IMG/VR virus record: IMGVR_UViG_3300042924_007074
Coordinates: 1 to 21,294 of that record
Length of the DNA stretch: 21,294 bases
Direction: 5' to 3' (one strand)
From: a virus
The notes beneath the pieces were generated by a model that did not search any database, was not told where the DNA came from, and saw only the letters and a list, made by a program, of their open reading frames with translations. Shown here in pieces: positions 6,853 through 14,018 of the stretch; the first letter of the stretch is position 1; each line of letters opens with the position of its first letter. A program made the position numbers and the translations under genes.

Positions 6853-7269
6853 TTATTTTTCTACTATATAGTCCCACTCAAATCTAATACAGTTCTGTTT
6901 CAAACGATTGATATGTCGGTAGTTATTAATATACCCAGTCATATTACCACTTCCAATTGCGTTGTGTGAATGAACAACAACATCAACAACTGGTTTACCA
7001 TTCATCCACTCATTAACTAACCACTTAACACAATCCATACCTGTTTTTTCTGTAATGTTATTGTAATCAATTGTATAATTTTTATAAACATTTCTTTTCC
7101 ATTCATCAATTGCAGTGTCCCCCAAATCGTGATCTAACGAAATTAGTTCAATATTATTCAAACCAATCTCATTTATTTTTTCCACGAACTCTTCGTAAGA
7201 ACGAACAACAATCCAATCTTTATCAACAGGTGTTCGAACATCATCTAAATATATTTTTTTATCTTTCAT
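6853..7269 (-). CDS. Cyclic-phosphate processing receiver-domain protein (cREC)
   Basis: A 138-residue protein matching the cREC family, a receiver-like fold predicted to handle cyclic-phosphate RNA ends and found in RNA repair and conflict systems. Visible motifs are LDD (8-10), SLDHDLG (44-50), TGMDCVKWL (76-84) and VHSHNAIGSGNM (99-110), in the family's usual order and length. These acidic and His residues would form the predicted active site. It sits 6 bases upstream of the RNA ligase gene and is surely cotranscribed with it, which supports a role in preparing ends for sealing. No enzymatic activity has been established that I know of, so the chemistry is a prediction. Confidence 0.8.
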   Translation of the reverse strand: MKDKKIYLDDVRTPVDKDWIVVRSYEEFVEKINEIGLNNIELISLDHDLGDTAIDEWKRNVYKNYTIDYNNITEKTGMDCVKWLVNEWMNGKPVVDVVVHSHNAIGSGNMTGYINNYRHINRLKQNCIRFEWDYIVEK

Positions 7270-7274
7270 AATTT

Positions 7275-7634
7275 TTATAAACTTTTTATATCAGAATCAT
7301 CTAACTCATCTTTGGAATCTTTCATTCTTAAATTTGTTTCTTCAACATACTTTCTAATTAATTTAAAAATTTCTTTAATATCTGTAAACTCTGACACAGG
7401 ACTATCGAGTCTACCTGGTAAAAATATCAAAGTAAACCCATGATTTCCTTCAAATGTTTCAGTTACTTTTTTACCGCAGATTTCATCAATATAAACCCAA
7501 GGAAAGTTACCCACAAGTTTAACTTCAATTCCAATTTTTTTCAATCTATCCACAAAGACCTTGATCTTATCACCAGTCAATTTTGTAGGGTCGTTTTCTT
7601 TTTCTATATAAGTTCCAAATTTAGTTTCTTTCAT
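7275..7634 (-). CDS. Conserved phage hypothetical protein
   Basis: A 119-residue protein of unknown function, start chosen at ATG 7634 (MKETKFGTY) because it overlaps the stop of the upstream membrane gene as ATGA. A start 30 codons earlier would lie deep in that gene. Features are a strand IEVKLVGNFPWVYIDEICGK, an HGFTLIFLPG segment and a C-terminal helix EIFKLIRKYVEE; the tail is acidic and probably disordered. I recall similar GN-x-PW-x-Y proteins in Bacteroidetes phages, with no known role. It precedes cREC by 5 bases, so it belongs to the same transcript. Confidence 0.7.
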   Translation of the reverse strand: MKETKFGTYIEKENDPTKLTGDKIKVFVDRLKKIGIEVKLVGNFPWVYIDEICGKKVTETFEGNHGFTLIFLPGRLDSPVSEFTDIKEIFKLIRKYVEETNLRMKDSKDELDDSDIKSL

Positions 7635-7894
7635 TTCATTAACTCCAAAAATATAATAACAACTACAGACCCAAACAAATATCCAAGCCCTGAACATAAA
7701 GCCAATTTTAATCTTTCTTTCCAAGTCTTTGACTCAACCATAAATCCCACGAAAGGTAATGATAAAAATGGTCCGATGAATGCAAAAAATAACATTCCAA
7801 GATAATTCTTGTCGGCAACTACAGTAATATAAAATGTGCTTCCAATCTCTAATATAAGAGCAGATAAGAAAACAATCAAATACCTTTTAATCAT
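7631..7894 (-). CDS. Small membrane protein, about three helices
   Basis: An 87-residue hydrophobic protein with three predicted membrane segments (about residues 5-26, 31-52 and 64-83) and a polar loop with SKTWKERLK between the second and third. The Glu and Tyr in the first helix (LEIGSTFYI) resemble small integral proteins seen in phage genomes, but I cannot name a family. Both ends overlap neighbours as ATGA, so it is translated with them. It could be a holin or a host-membrane modifier; nothing in the sequence decides this. Confidence 0.7.
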   Translation of the reverse strand: MIKRYLIVFLSALILEIGSTFYITVVADKNYLGMLFFAFIGPFLSLPFVGFMVESKTWKERLKLALCSGLGYLFGSVVVIIFLELMK

Positions 7895-8112
7895 CGAAGA
7901 ACATATTGGTGAATTATTATCACTAATTTTCCTTCAACTATGGCTCTATCGTTTTTTATTTCAATATTCATCCAACCCAAATCCTCTTTGAGTCTATTTG
8001 CTTGAACTTGAACTTCGTGTTCAGCATCTTCTTTAGTTTTGAAGAATCCAAAATATGTTTCGCAAGATCCTGTCTTATCACAAACTCCGTAAATTATCTC
8101 TCTATTTTTCAT
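7891..8112 (-). CDS. Small conserved protein, paralogue of the gene at 5181-5426
   Basis: A 73-residue soluble protein of unknown function. It shares IYGVCDKT, YFGFFK followed by DA, and the C-terminal VIIIH-x-x-VLR with the product of 5181-5426. The helix between is Gln and Lys rich. Two copies in one short genome segment point to a duplicated phage family. Its start overlaps the end of the basic-protein gene by 11 bases and its stop overlaps the membrane gene as ATGA. Confidence 0.75.
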   Translation of the reverse strand: MKNREIIYGVCDKTGSCETYFGFFKTKEDAEHEVQVQANRLKEDLGWMNIEIKNDRAIVEGKLVIIIHQYVLR

Positions 8113-8308
8113 CTTTTAATCTTTTTTTTGATTCTTCTTTTAAACCTCTTAATAAACCTTTTTTATATGTAATATAATCTTCCTCGTATTTTGATGGCCA
8201 AGCCACAAGATAAGAATTATTATTATCTTTTGGATAAGTATAAAAATCTTTTTCTAATCTTTTTTTTGTTTTTCTTGGTAATCTAAACTTTTTCTTTTTT
8301 TGAGCCAT
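8102..8308 (-). CDS. Small basic phage protein
   Basis: A 68-residue, strongly basic protein. The start at ATG 8308 (MAQKKKKFRLPRK) is preferred over one 9 codons earlier because it lies near the end of the upstream gene; the overlap is 26 bases. The N-terminal KKKKF-x-LPRKTKKRLEKD, then YPKDNNNSYLVAWPS and an EDY helix, follow a pattern I recall in small phage proteins of unknown role. The charge suggests nucleic-acid binding. Confidence 0.65.
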   Translation of the reverse strand: MAQKKKKFRLPRKTKKRLEKDFYTYPKDNNNSYLVAWPSKYEEDYITYKKGLLRGLKEESKKRLKDEK

Positions 8309-8465
8309 AACATTCAAACTTTTTATCTTTAACATTCCACAAATCTTTTACCCCCTCTGTCATATGACAATTGTGTCTTTTTCCAGTCCTACGACCGAAA
8401 TCAACAATCATATCATTATGACGATTACGAATTAAGTGTGGACATTCTTTACAGGGGGTTTTCAC
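8283..8465 (-). CDS. Small Cys/His protein, possible DUF6283-like
   Basis: A 60-residue protein starting at GTG 8465. It has C5, C8 and H10 near the N-terminus, then H32-x-C33-H34 and C52, which could bind one metal ion. The arrangement (CxxCPH, a basic loop, NCH, a late Cys) resembles small phage proteins of the DUF6283 type; that match is from memory. GTG is favoured as start because TACCTTTG lies exactly 4 bases upstream, the same geometry as two ATG genes in this window. It heads the operon that runs through cREC to the RNA ligase. Confidence 0.65.
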   Translation of the reverse strand: MKTPCKECPHLIRNRHNDMIVDFGRRTGKRHNCHMTEGVKDLWNVKDKKFECYGSKKEKV

Positions 8466-8469
8466 CTTA

Positions 8470-8477
8470 CAAAGGTA
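8470..8477 (-). promoter_or_regulatory. Bacteroidetes -7 element for the cREC/ligase operon
   Basis: TACCTTTG reads on the minus strand at 8477-8470 and ends 4 bases before the GTG start. The upstream bases TTTCT are shared with the promoter at 14019-14026. No clear TTG -33 element is seen at the expected distance, so strength or sigma dependence may differ. Confidence 0.55.
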
Positions 8478-8507
8478 AGAAATTAATTTGAATGGGTGAA
8501 AATTATT

Positions 8508-8711
8508 TCAATTAAAAATTCCATTATTTAGTAAATCACAAAGAAATGCTGTTTCATAATAAATAAATAAAGATATTGAAACTAAAATTAAGACCACTAA
8601 AGAAACTCCAACTAAAAAATTTAGTTTTATAATTTCGAAAAATAACTCGACAAGATCTCTGATACAATAAACCATTATGATAATCAAAAATCCAACGAGT
8701 ATTATTTCCAT
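8508..8711 (-). CDS. Small membrane protein, two helices
   Basis: A 67-residue protein with two long hydrophobic segments (about residues 2-17 and 32-53) separated by an acidic/aromatic helix (DLVELFFEIIKLNF). It starts one base after the stop of the T9SS cargo gene, so it is surely cotranscribed with it. No family recognised. A helper of the exported protein or an independent lysis factor are both possible. Confidence 0.6.
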   Translation of the reverse strand: MEIILVGFLIIIMVYCIRDLVELFFEIIKLNFLVGVSLVVLILVSISLFIYYETAFLCDLLNNGIFN

Positions 8712-8712
8712 A

Positions 8713-11172
8713 TTACTTGATTATTTGTTTTAAGGTGTTAGTTGAAAACTCGTTTGATGTTACTTTTATATAATACACTCCTGACACAATATTTAACATA
8801 TCAAGATTATATAAATTAATACCCCCTTTTATTTCAATTTCTTTTTCTAAAACAATTGAGCCTTTTGAATCTTGAATTTCAATTTTACCATTTCCGATCA
8901 TGTTTTTATTGTTCAATACAACTTGAAAAGATCCTGAACTTGGATTTGGAAATGTTGAAAAATATCCTTTTGAATTTCCATTACAAATAACATTGATCGG
9001 TCCGTATTCATCGCTAACACCATCAATATCATATTGTATTAATTTATAATAATTGTTTCCGTCAATTGCATTTTCATCTTTTGTTGTATAACTTAATTCT
9101 TGAGTTGAGTTGCCAGCAGAATTCAAGGTTGTTAATTTAGACCAATTTTCACCATCTCTTGATTTAAGAACATCAAAGTGAGATGTGTTATGTTCAGTAG
9201 CAGTTCTCCAATTTAATGTGATAAGATTATCATTACAAGTTCCGTCAAATGATAATAGTTCAACAGGTAATGCTCCATTTGTTATTATATTAAAAAATCT
9301 AACTTGAGTTCCACAGTTTGATGAATTTGAAACTGTGACTCTAACAGATCCATTGGTTGTTGTTTGAGGCCAATAAAAAGATATTGATGGTGTATTAGAG
9401 TTTGGTATGTTATTCCATAAAGGTGCGGTAACTGACTCTGTGTATGCCCATTGATATGTTGCGTTTGGGACAGGTGTAATAGAATATGTTTCTTGAGTTC
9501 CCGCAATAATTGTGTTGTTCCCCGACACTGTGGAAACAAATCCAACTGAAGGGTTTACGGTTATTGTTGTTGATGTCGCATTCGAACACCCATTTGATGA
9601 CACCGTTAGTGTATATGATTGATTACTTGTTGGTGATGCAAAAGGACTTGGTGCATTTGGATTTGTTAGTCCTGTAGATGGAGACCATGAGTATGTTACT
9701 GGTGATCCTCCAGTATTCCCCACTGATGAAATCAATTGTGTGTTAGATCCCGAACAAATTGTGTTTGTTACTGAACTTACTGAAACTGTTGGTGTTGGAT
9801 TCACCGTTATGGTTGTTGATGCACATCCTGAACTAAATAAACTTGAATTATAATTTCTAGCAAAATAAGTAGTGGTGGTAGTAGGTGAAACCGTGATGGA
9901 ATTTCCAACTCCGATTTGAGTTACCCCACATCCATTAATATACCAATAAACCGTTCCCACTCCACCATTAGCGGTTAATGTTGTTGATGTTCCGTTACAA
10001 ACAATATTTGAAGTTGCAGATATTGAAGTTGGGTTAGGGGGTGGTGGTGTTGAACAAATCAATCCAACCTGAAAGGCGCTACTTGAGTTGTATCCATGAA
10101 CTAATATATAGTAGTTTAGTCCAACGGTTGATGTCCATTGATAAGATGCTGATGATGTGGCACATGTTGGCCCATAATCATCGTTACCACCAACGCAAGT
10201 TAAAGATGAACAATTAGGACCACTAAAAACCGAGATCTTACTATCCCAAGCAGTATTACAAAGATAAGCCGTCATAATCTGTCCATTTCCAGGAACCATA
10301 TACCAAACTCCAGGTTGGGTTTGTGAGACATTACAAAAACCATTTTCTCCATTTCCGCTATTAGTGGAATTGACCGTAGTTCCGGATACAATTTGACCAC
10401 ATGAGATAGAAGTTGCGTTACAAACTAAATCATTTACAGGTGCAGCAGGGGCTGAACAAGAAAGACATTCAATCGTTGTCGTTCCACAATTAATTGCAGT
10501 CCCACATGATGAATTAGTATTGTAATGAATATAATAAGTCCCTGATATTGGTGCGGTCCATGTTAAAGGTGAAAAACCAGTAGCAACCACAGTTCCGTTA
10601 TAGGATGAATGTCTTACAGTAATGTAGCCACCTAAATTATATGTAGATCTATATTGTCCTCCCGATACAATATTAAAAATGGTATTATATTCTTCTTGAT
10701 AAGTGCAAGTGCTAATTGTATGAACACCAGGTATAGATGGTGCAGTTAATGATCCATAGGCGTATAAATTAACACAACCTCCTCCTCCACCACCAGAACA
10801 CGAAGCAACACAAGTATAACCACCTGTAGTTGCGGTTCCTGTTACGGGTTGTATTGTATTTAGTAGAATTGTTCCTGTGTTATTTCTTATTTGAACTCTC
10901 ATTTCTGAAGGAAAAGTTCCTGATGTTGTTCTCCATACTCTAATGATTTGACCTGATGATGCTGTGAAATTAAAAATTAATGGTCCATAACCACTTGTGA
11001 AGGTTGATCCAAGATTAGTTAATACAGTTATTCCATTTACACTAACGGAAACTCTTCCTCCATTCCATCCATCACCCCAAGTATCGGTTAAATAGATTGA
11101 ATGAGTGCAAGATTGTGATAAAGTGACGAAACTTGTAAAAAAAACAAAAATCGATAATAATAAATTCTTCAT
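8713..11172 (-). CDS. Secreted multidomain protein with T9SS type A sorting domain
   Basis: An 819-residue exported protein. Residues 1-21 form a Sec signal peptide (hydrophobic core LLLSIFVFFTSFV). Next come Cys-paired beta domains: a WGDGWNGG domain (about 22-123), a GGGGGG linker (127-132), a second domain ending in GTYYIHYNTNSSCGT, and a third starting NDLVCNATSISCGQ. Then follow Ig/PKD-like repeats rich in Thr and Ser, and an ALPVELLSF domain. The last 80 residues (FPNPSSG at 741-747, then SGVYYIKV) form the C-terminal signal recognised by the Bacteroidetes type IX system, which is cleaved as the cargo passes the outer membrane. The protein should end up on the host surface or outside the cell. 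It is visibly less AT-rich than its neighbours, suggesting capture from a host. Confidence 0.88.
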   Translation of the reverse strand: MKNLLLSIFVFFTSFVTLSQSCTHSIYLTDTWGDGWNGGRVSVSVNGITVLTNLGSTFTSGYGPLIFNFTASSGQIIRVWRTTSGTFPSEMRVQIRNNTGTILLNTIQPVTGTATTGGYTCVASCSGGGGGGCVNLYAYGSLTAPSIPGVHTISTCTYQEEYNTIFNIVSGGQYRSTYNLGGYITVRHSSYNGTVVATGFSPLTWTAPISGTYYIHYNTNSSCGTAINCGTTTIECLSCSAPAAPVNDLVCNATSISCGQIVSGTTVNSTNSGNGENGFCNVSQTQPGVWYMVPGNGQIMTAYLCNTAWDSKISVFSGPNCSSLTCVGGNDDYGPTCATSSASYQWTSTVGLNYYILVHGYNSSSAFQVGLICSTPPPPNPTSISATSNIVCNGTSTTLTANGGVGTVYWYINGCGVTQIGVGNSITVSPTTTTTYFARNYNSSLFSSGCASTTITVNPTPTVSVSSVTNTICSGSNTQLISSVGNTGGSPVTYSWSPSTGLTNPNAPSPFASPTSNQSYTLTVSSNGCSNATSTTITVNPSVGFVSTVSGNNTIIAGTQETYSITPVPNATYQWAYTESVTAPLWNNIPNSNTPSISFYWPQTTTNGSVRVTVSNSSNCGTQVRFFNIITNGALPVELLSFDGTCNDNLITLNWRTATEHNTSHFDVLKSRDGENWSKLTTLNSAGNSTQELSYTTKDENAIDGNNYYKLIQYDIDGVSDEYGPINVICNGNSKGYFSTFPNPSSGSFQVVLNNKNMIGNGKIEIQDSKGSIVLEKEIEIKGGINLYNLDMLNIVSGVYYIKVTSNEFSTNTLKQIIK

Positions 11173-11336
11173 TGCGTATAAAATTAAAACACATTAATTA
11201 TTATACTCACTTGAAGAATCCTAATTGGAAACCCCCATATACCATGGGCAGGTCGAGGTACTATAATAAATACGAAGAACTATTTGATTGTTGTATATCA
11301 ATTATGGTGTATTGAGCAAACTCCCATTTTGATTTA
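11173..11336. other. Noncoding gap upstream of the T9SS gene
   Basis: A 164-base gap, the longest in the window. On the minus strand it holds a short hairpin CCCAT-GGTAT-ATGGG followed by GGTTT (around 11231-11245), a weak terminator candidate for the RlpA gene. Nearer the T9SS start is TATAATAATT, which resembles a -10 box, but no TAnnTTTG is present. A 17-codon open stretch ending FQLGFFK has no credible start and may be a gene remnant. Confidence 0.4.
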
Positions 11337-11744
11337 TTATTTTCTAATTTCAACAGTATCAACCGGTGTTAGTGTGACATTTATCACACCTCTTTTTAAA
11401 AAATTAAGTTGTTTTGCAGTACCATAACTAAGATCAATTATGAATTTAGAACTTTTTGGAAGTCGATCATTAACTTTAACATAACAAACTGAGTCGTTAT
11501 GATGATTAGTTACTTTTAGTATTGTTCCGAACTTGAAGTGTTTGTGAGCTGCGGTTAGACTATCGGCATGAAATCTTTCCCCTGAAGCTGTCATCCTACC
11601 TGTCCAATGCTGTCCGTAGTAAGTAGCAATTCCTTTATATTCGGGTAATTTTAAAATAAAAGATAATGTCAGAAATGGTAAGAATACCAATAATTTATTT
11701 AAGATTCCAATTTTTGTATTTTGTTTCGATTTTTCTTTTTCCAT
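11337..11744 (-). CDS. RlpA-like lytic transglycosylase with N-terminal membrane anchor
   Basis: A 135-residue protein. After a basic N-terminus, residues 16-31 (LNKLLVFLPFLTLSFI) form a signal anchor or signal peptide. The rest is one double-psi beta-barrel of the RlpA family: GIATYYG (38-44), TASGE (52-56), TAAH (64-67) and VNDR (91-94). The His and Asp correspond to the catalytic pair of bacterial RlpA, which cleaves peptidoglycan glycan strands lacking stem peptides. The SPOR domain of host RlpA is absent. In a phage this is likely a lysis or wall-remodelling enzyme reaching the periplasm by its own signal. The start overlaps the metalloprotease gene by 50 bases; no later Met precedes the domain. 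Confidence 0.8.
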   Translation of the reverse strand: MEKEKSKQNTKIGILNKLLVFLPFLTLSFILKLPEYKGIATYYGQHWTGRMTASGERFHADSLTAAHKHFKFGTILKVTNHHNDSVCYVKVNDRLPKSSKFIIDLSYGTAKQLNFLKRGVINVTLTPVDTVEIRK

Positions 11745-12945
11745 ATTTTTTTTCCATAATTTGTTGGTGAAGATCCCAATTTAGAATCGATTCACTAACT
11801 TGTTCGTCGTCTTTTGCCATTGCGTAAAGTTTAGAAATTTTCTTTAACATTTTGTTTGCAACATAATTAAATTCTTCAAATTCATCTTCAAAAAACTTAG
11901 TTGGATTTTTTTCATATCTCATAGTTCGTGATAAAAACTTTTGTCTAATCTCATTTGTTTTTTGAAGTTGTTTCATTTTTTCTTCAAATCCTGGTGGTAT
12001 CATTCCAAGTTGTGCTCCAAATGTTAAAAAGTCATCCATAGGACCTTGAGTCATTTGCATAAAAAAATCCATTCTGTTATTTACTAAATCAATATAAACA
12101 ACTTCTAATACTTTGTTTATTTTTTCATCAATAGACATGTCAGATGGGTCTTCACCGATGTGTTCTAAAAGAGCATCCAATCTATCTTCTTGTTGTTTTA
12201 AATCTTGTATAAAATTATCAAAAGTGTAGTTTTTTATTCTTAATAATTCTTTATAAACTCTATTGTCCTCTAAAAAGTCTTTGAACTGTGATTTTGTAAT
12301 GTTCTTTCTTTTCATTGAGTATGCAACCTCTGTTGGTCTAACAAGGTTTTCAATTGCATGAATGTAATACATAAATCTATAAAAAACTCTATCGATTGCC
12401 GGTATTGCAAAATTACCTTTTTGTTGTGTTGCCTGATAAACAGCATCAGGACCCATACGACTATATTCTTTAGCTTGTTTATCGTATTTATGTTTTATCT
12501 CATGAGCCAAAGCCGATACATTTTCATCTCTTTCCTCTTCCATTTTAGCGATAAGTTCTTCTGGTTTCCAATTGTCACCAACAGCAAAAGTAATTGTTAA
12601 ATCTAAAGTTGTTGATGGTTGAGTTTCTTTCATATACACATCCCTATTGAACCCAAAGGCTCCCGCCATCCCCATCGAGATAATGTCTAATACACCTTCT
12701 TCACCATCAACAGTTTCTATATTAACTTCAAGGTTATATGAATCAATTTTGATCTTTTTCTTATCACCTAATTCTAATTCGATATCACCATCAAATTCAT
12801 ATTCATCTTTAATACTATCTATTGATTTGATGTCTTTTTCAACGATATCGTATAGCGTATCAGCAGCTTCTAAAATGTTATCAGGAACCCCTAAAGCTTC
12901 AGTTATTAGTCTTAATTGACTTTCGGTGATAATAATATTTTTCAT
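11695..12945 (-). CDS. Putative zinc metalloprotease with N-terminal packaging-like tag
   Basis: A 416-residue protein. The N-terminus MKNIIITESQLRLITEALGV resembles that of the small PG-binding protein at 16766-17086 and contains an (I)-T-E-A site like T4 capsid-targeting tags, which are cut after (L/I)-x-E. An HEIKH zinc motif lies at 148-152 within ALAHEIKHKYD, and a possible third ligand is E206 in RPTEVAY. The remainder is helical and charged. Proteins of this layout occur in large phages, to my memory, without known substrates. If packaged, it could process head proteins or act in the new host cell. A 14-base motif identical to one upstream of 17086 lies 2 bases before the ATG. Confidence 0.65.
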   Translation of the reverse strand: MKNIIITESQLRLITEALGVPDNILEAADTLYDIVEKDIKSIDSIKDEYEFDGDIELELGDKKKIKIDSYNLEVNIETVDGEEGVLDIISMGMAGAFGFNRDVYMKETQPSTTLDLTITFAVGDNWKPEELIAKMEEERDENVSALAHEIKHKYDKQAKEYSRMGPDAVYQATQQKGNFAIPAIDRVFYRFMYYIHAIENLVRPTEVAYSMKRKNITKSQFKDFLEDNRVYKELLRIKNYTFDNFIQDLKQQEDRLDALLEHIGEDPSDMSIDEKINKVLEVVYIDLVNNRMDFFMQMTQGPMDDFLTFGAQLGMIPPGFEEKMKQLQKTNEIRQKFLSRTMRYEKNPTKFFEDEFEEFNYVANKMLKKISKLYAMAKDDEQVSESILNWDLHQQIMEKKYGKRKIETKYKNWNLK

Positions 12946-12947
12946 AA

Positions 12948-12961
12948 TAATAAATATATTG
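12948..12961 (-). promoter_or_regulatory. Shared 14-base motif upstream of a tagged gene (copy 1)
   Basis: The minus strand reads CAATATATTTATTA, identical to 17099-17112. Both copies stand just before genes whose products begin MK(K/N)xI(I/L)xE. It could be a phage-specific late promoter. AT-richness makes a chance match possible. Confidence 0.35.
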
Positions 12962-12971
12962 GTGTTATGGT

Positions 12972-13628
12972 TTATCCCACAACTCCAACCAAATCATCAA
13001 GGTGGTGATCGTTACTCAAATCAGATCCAATTTCACGACGATCCATCATGTGAACTATCTCAGTTATTTTGTATGGATACATATTGTTACCATCCATACC
13101 AACATCCAATCGTTTTCCGTTACCCCATTTATTTTGAGCGGACAAATGAACATGTCCATGAAGATGGATTACACCTTTATTTAATCCGTGCCAACTTTGG
13201 AGTGGGTAATGACATAAAACAAAATCTACATCACAAATATTAACCTCAAGATAATGTTGAGCAGATAAAAATCTGTTTTGGATTTCTTGTCTATTTTTTA
13301 AAATGTTCTGATCGTGATTACCCAAGACTAAGTGAATGTTTTTACAAACTAAACGATCTAGAAATTGTTCAATTCTTTCAAACCCACCAAAAGCAAGATC
13401 ACCTAAATGAATCAAAGTATCATTTGGGCCAACTTTTGAGTTTATGTTGTTCACAATTGTAACATCCATTTCATCAAGATCTCGGAAGTCTCGAGTTGAG
13501 TTTACGGGAATATCACCTTCTTGTGTTCGCCAGTTGGTAACACCTCGACAGATATTTTTGTGATGGTAGTGAGTATCAGATGTGATCCACACTACACCAG
13601 TTGTAAGTAATTTATCAAAGTTTTTCAT
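12972..13628 (-). CDS. Calcineurin-type metallophosphoesterase
   Basis: A 218-residue dinuclear metallophosphoesterase. Metal-binding motifs appear in order: SDTH (D18, H20), GDLAF (D77), GNHD (N104, H105), a CHYPLQSW segment (H140) and GHVH (158-161). The family hydrolyses phosphomonoesters or diesters, including 3'-phosphate and 2',3'-cyclic phosphate RNA ends in bacterial Pnkp. Its ATG overlaps the stop of the upstream P-loop kinase gene as ATGA, so kinase and phosphatase are made together. That pairing suggests an end-healing pair. The substrate is inferred from context; many phages carry similar phosphoesterases of unknown role. Confidence 0.85.
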   Translation of the reverse strand: MKNFDKLLTTGVVWITSDTHYHHKNICRGVTNWRTQEGDIPVNSTRDFRDLDEMDVTIVNNINSKVGPNDTLIHLGDLAFGGFERIEQFLDRLVCKNIHLVLGNHDQNILKNRQEIQNRFLSAQHYLEVNICDVDFVLCHYPLQSWHGLNKGVIHLHGHVHLSAQNKWGNGKRLDVGMDGNNMYPYKITEIVHMMDRREIGSDLSNDHHLDDLVGVVG

Positions 13629-14014
13629 AATTTGATTTCAAAACGATTTTTCATTTGTTCTAATTTGTCTTCAGGAACTCCGTGTTCACTACTCCCTCCG
13701 TGTCTGTTTTCGATTACGATTGAAAATACCTTATACCCGTATTTTTTTGCCATCTCAAAATATGTTTCCATTTCCCATTCTTGAGTAAATGTGTTTGAAA
13801 CGACAATTTTTGGTATTTCTTTTATCATATCCATATAAACCATATCGTGACACCACTCGTGAGCCCATTTAATTTTTGAGCCATCAAATTTATATTCACC
13901 GTTCCCATCTATAAAAAACATATCGGCTTCATAATGTTCTCCACCCAAAGTTTTTGCAAATGTTGATTTACCACTACCTGGTATTCCTCTCACTAAATAA
14001 ATCATTTTTTCCAT
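13625..14014 (-). CDS. P-loop kinase, polynucleotide-kinase-like (N4BP2L1 type)
   Basis: A 129-residue kinase. Walker A is GIPGSGKST (10-18). EADMFF (29-34) has an acidic residue at D31 that could activate the substrate hydroxyl. The GEYKFD and AHEWC segments and VVSNTFT (71-77) follow the pattern of AAA_33 / N4BP2-like 5'-OH polynucleotide kinases. The C-terminal HGVP segment precedes a likely lid with R124. The known reaction of close families is ATP-dependent phosphorylation of 5'-OH nucleic acid. It overlaps the phosphoesterase gene by ATGA. The start is fixed by TACCTTTG lying 4 bases upstream, implying a leaderless transcript. Confidence 0.8.
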   Translation of the reverse strand: MEKMIYLVRGIPGSGKSTFAKTLGGEHYEADMFFIDGNGEYKFDGSKIKWAHEWCHDMVYMDMIKEIPKIVVSNTFTQEWEMETYFEMAKKYGYKVFSIVIENRHGGSSEHGVPEDKLEQMKNRFEIKL

Positions 14015-14018
14015 ATCA

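Noticed and set aside
9285-9545. An 86-codon frame on the same strand as the T9SS gene.
   Set aside because: It lies wholly inside the T9SS gene in another frame and has no independent support.
9500-10050. Repeated Thr/Ser-rich Ig-like stretches that might be a DNA repeat or mobile element.
   Set aside because: The repeats are at protein level with divergent DNA; no terminal inverted repeats or transposase are present.
11200-11250. A 17-codon stretch ending MVYGGFQLGFFK.
   Set aside because: Too short and without start context. It might be a remnant of a host gene C-terminus, but nothing here tests that.
12358-13243. Plus-strand open frames opposite the metalloprotease and phosphoesterase genes.
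   Set aside because: Antisense shadows of genes with clear motifs; composition is repetitive and they have no start context.
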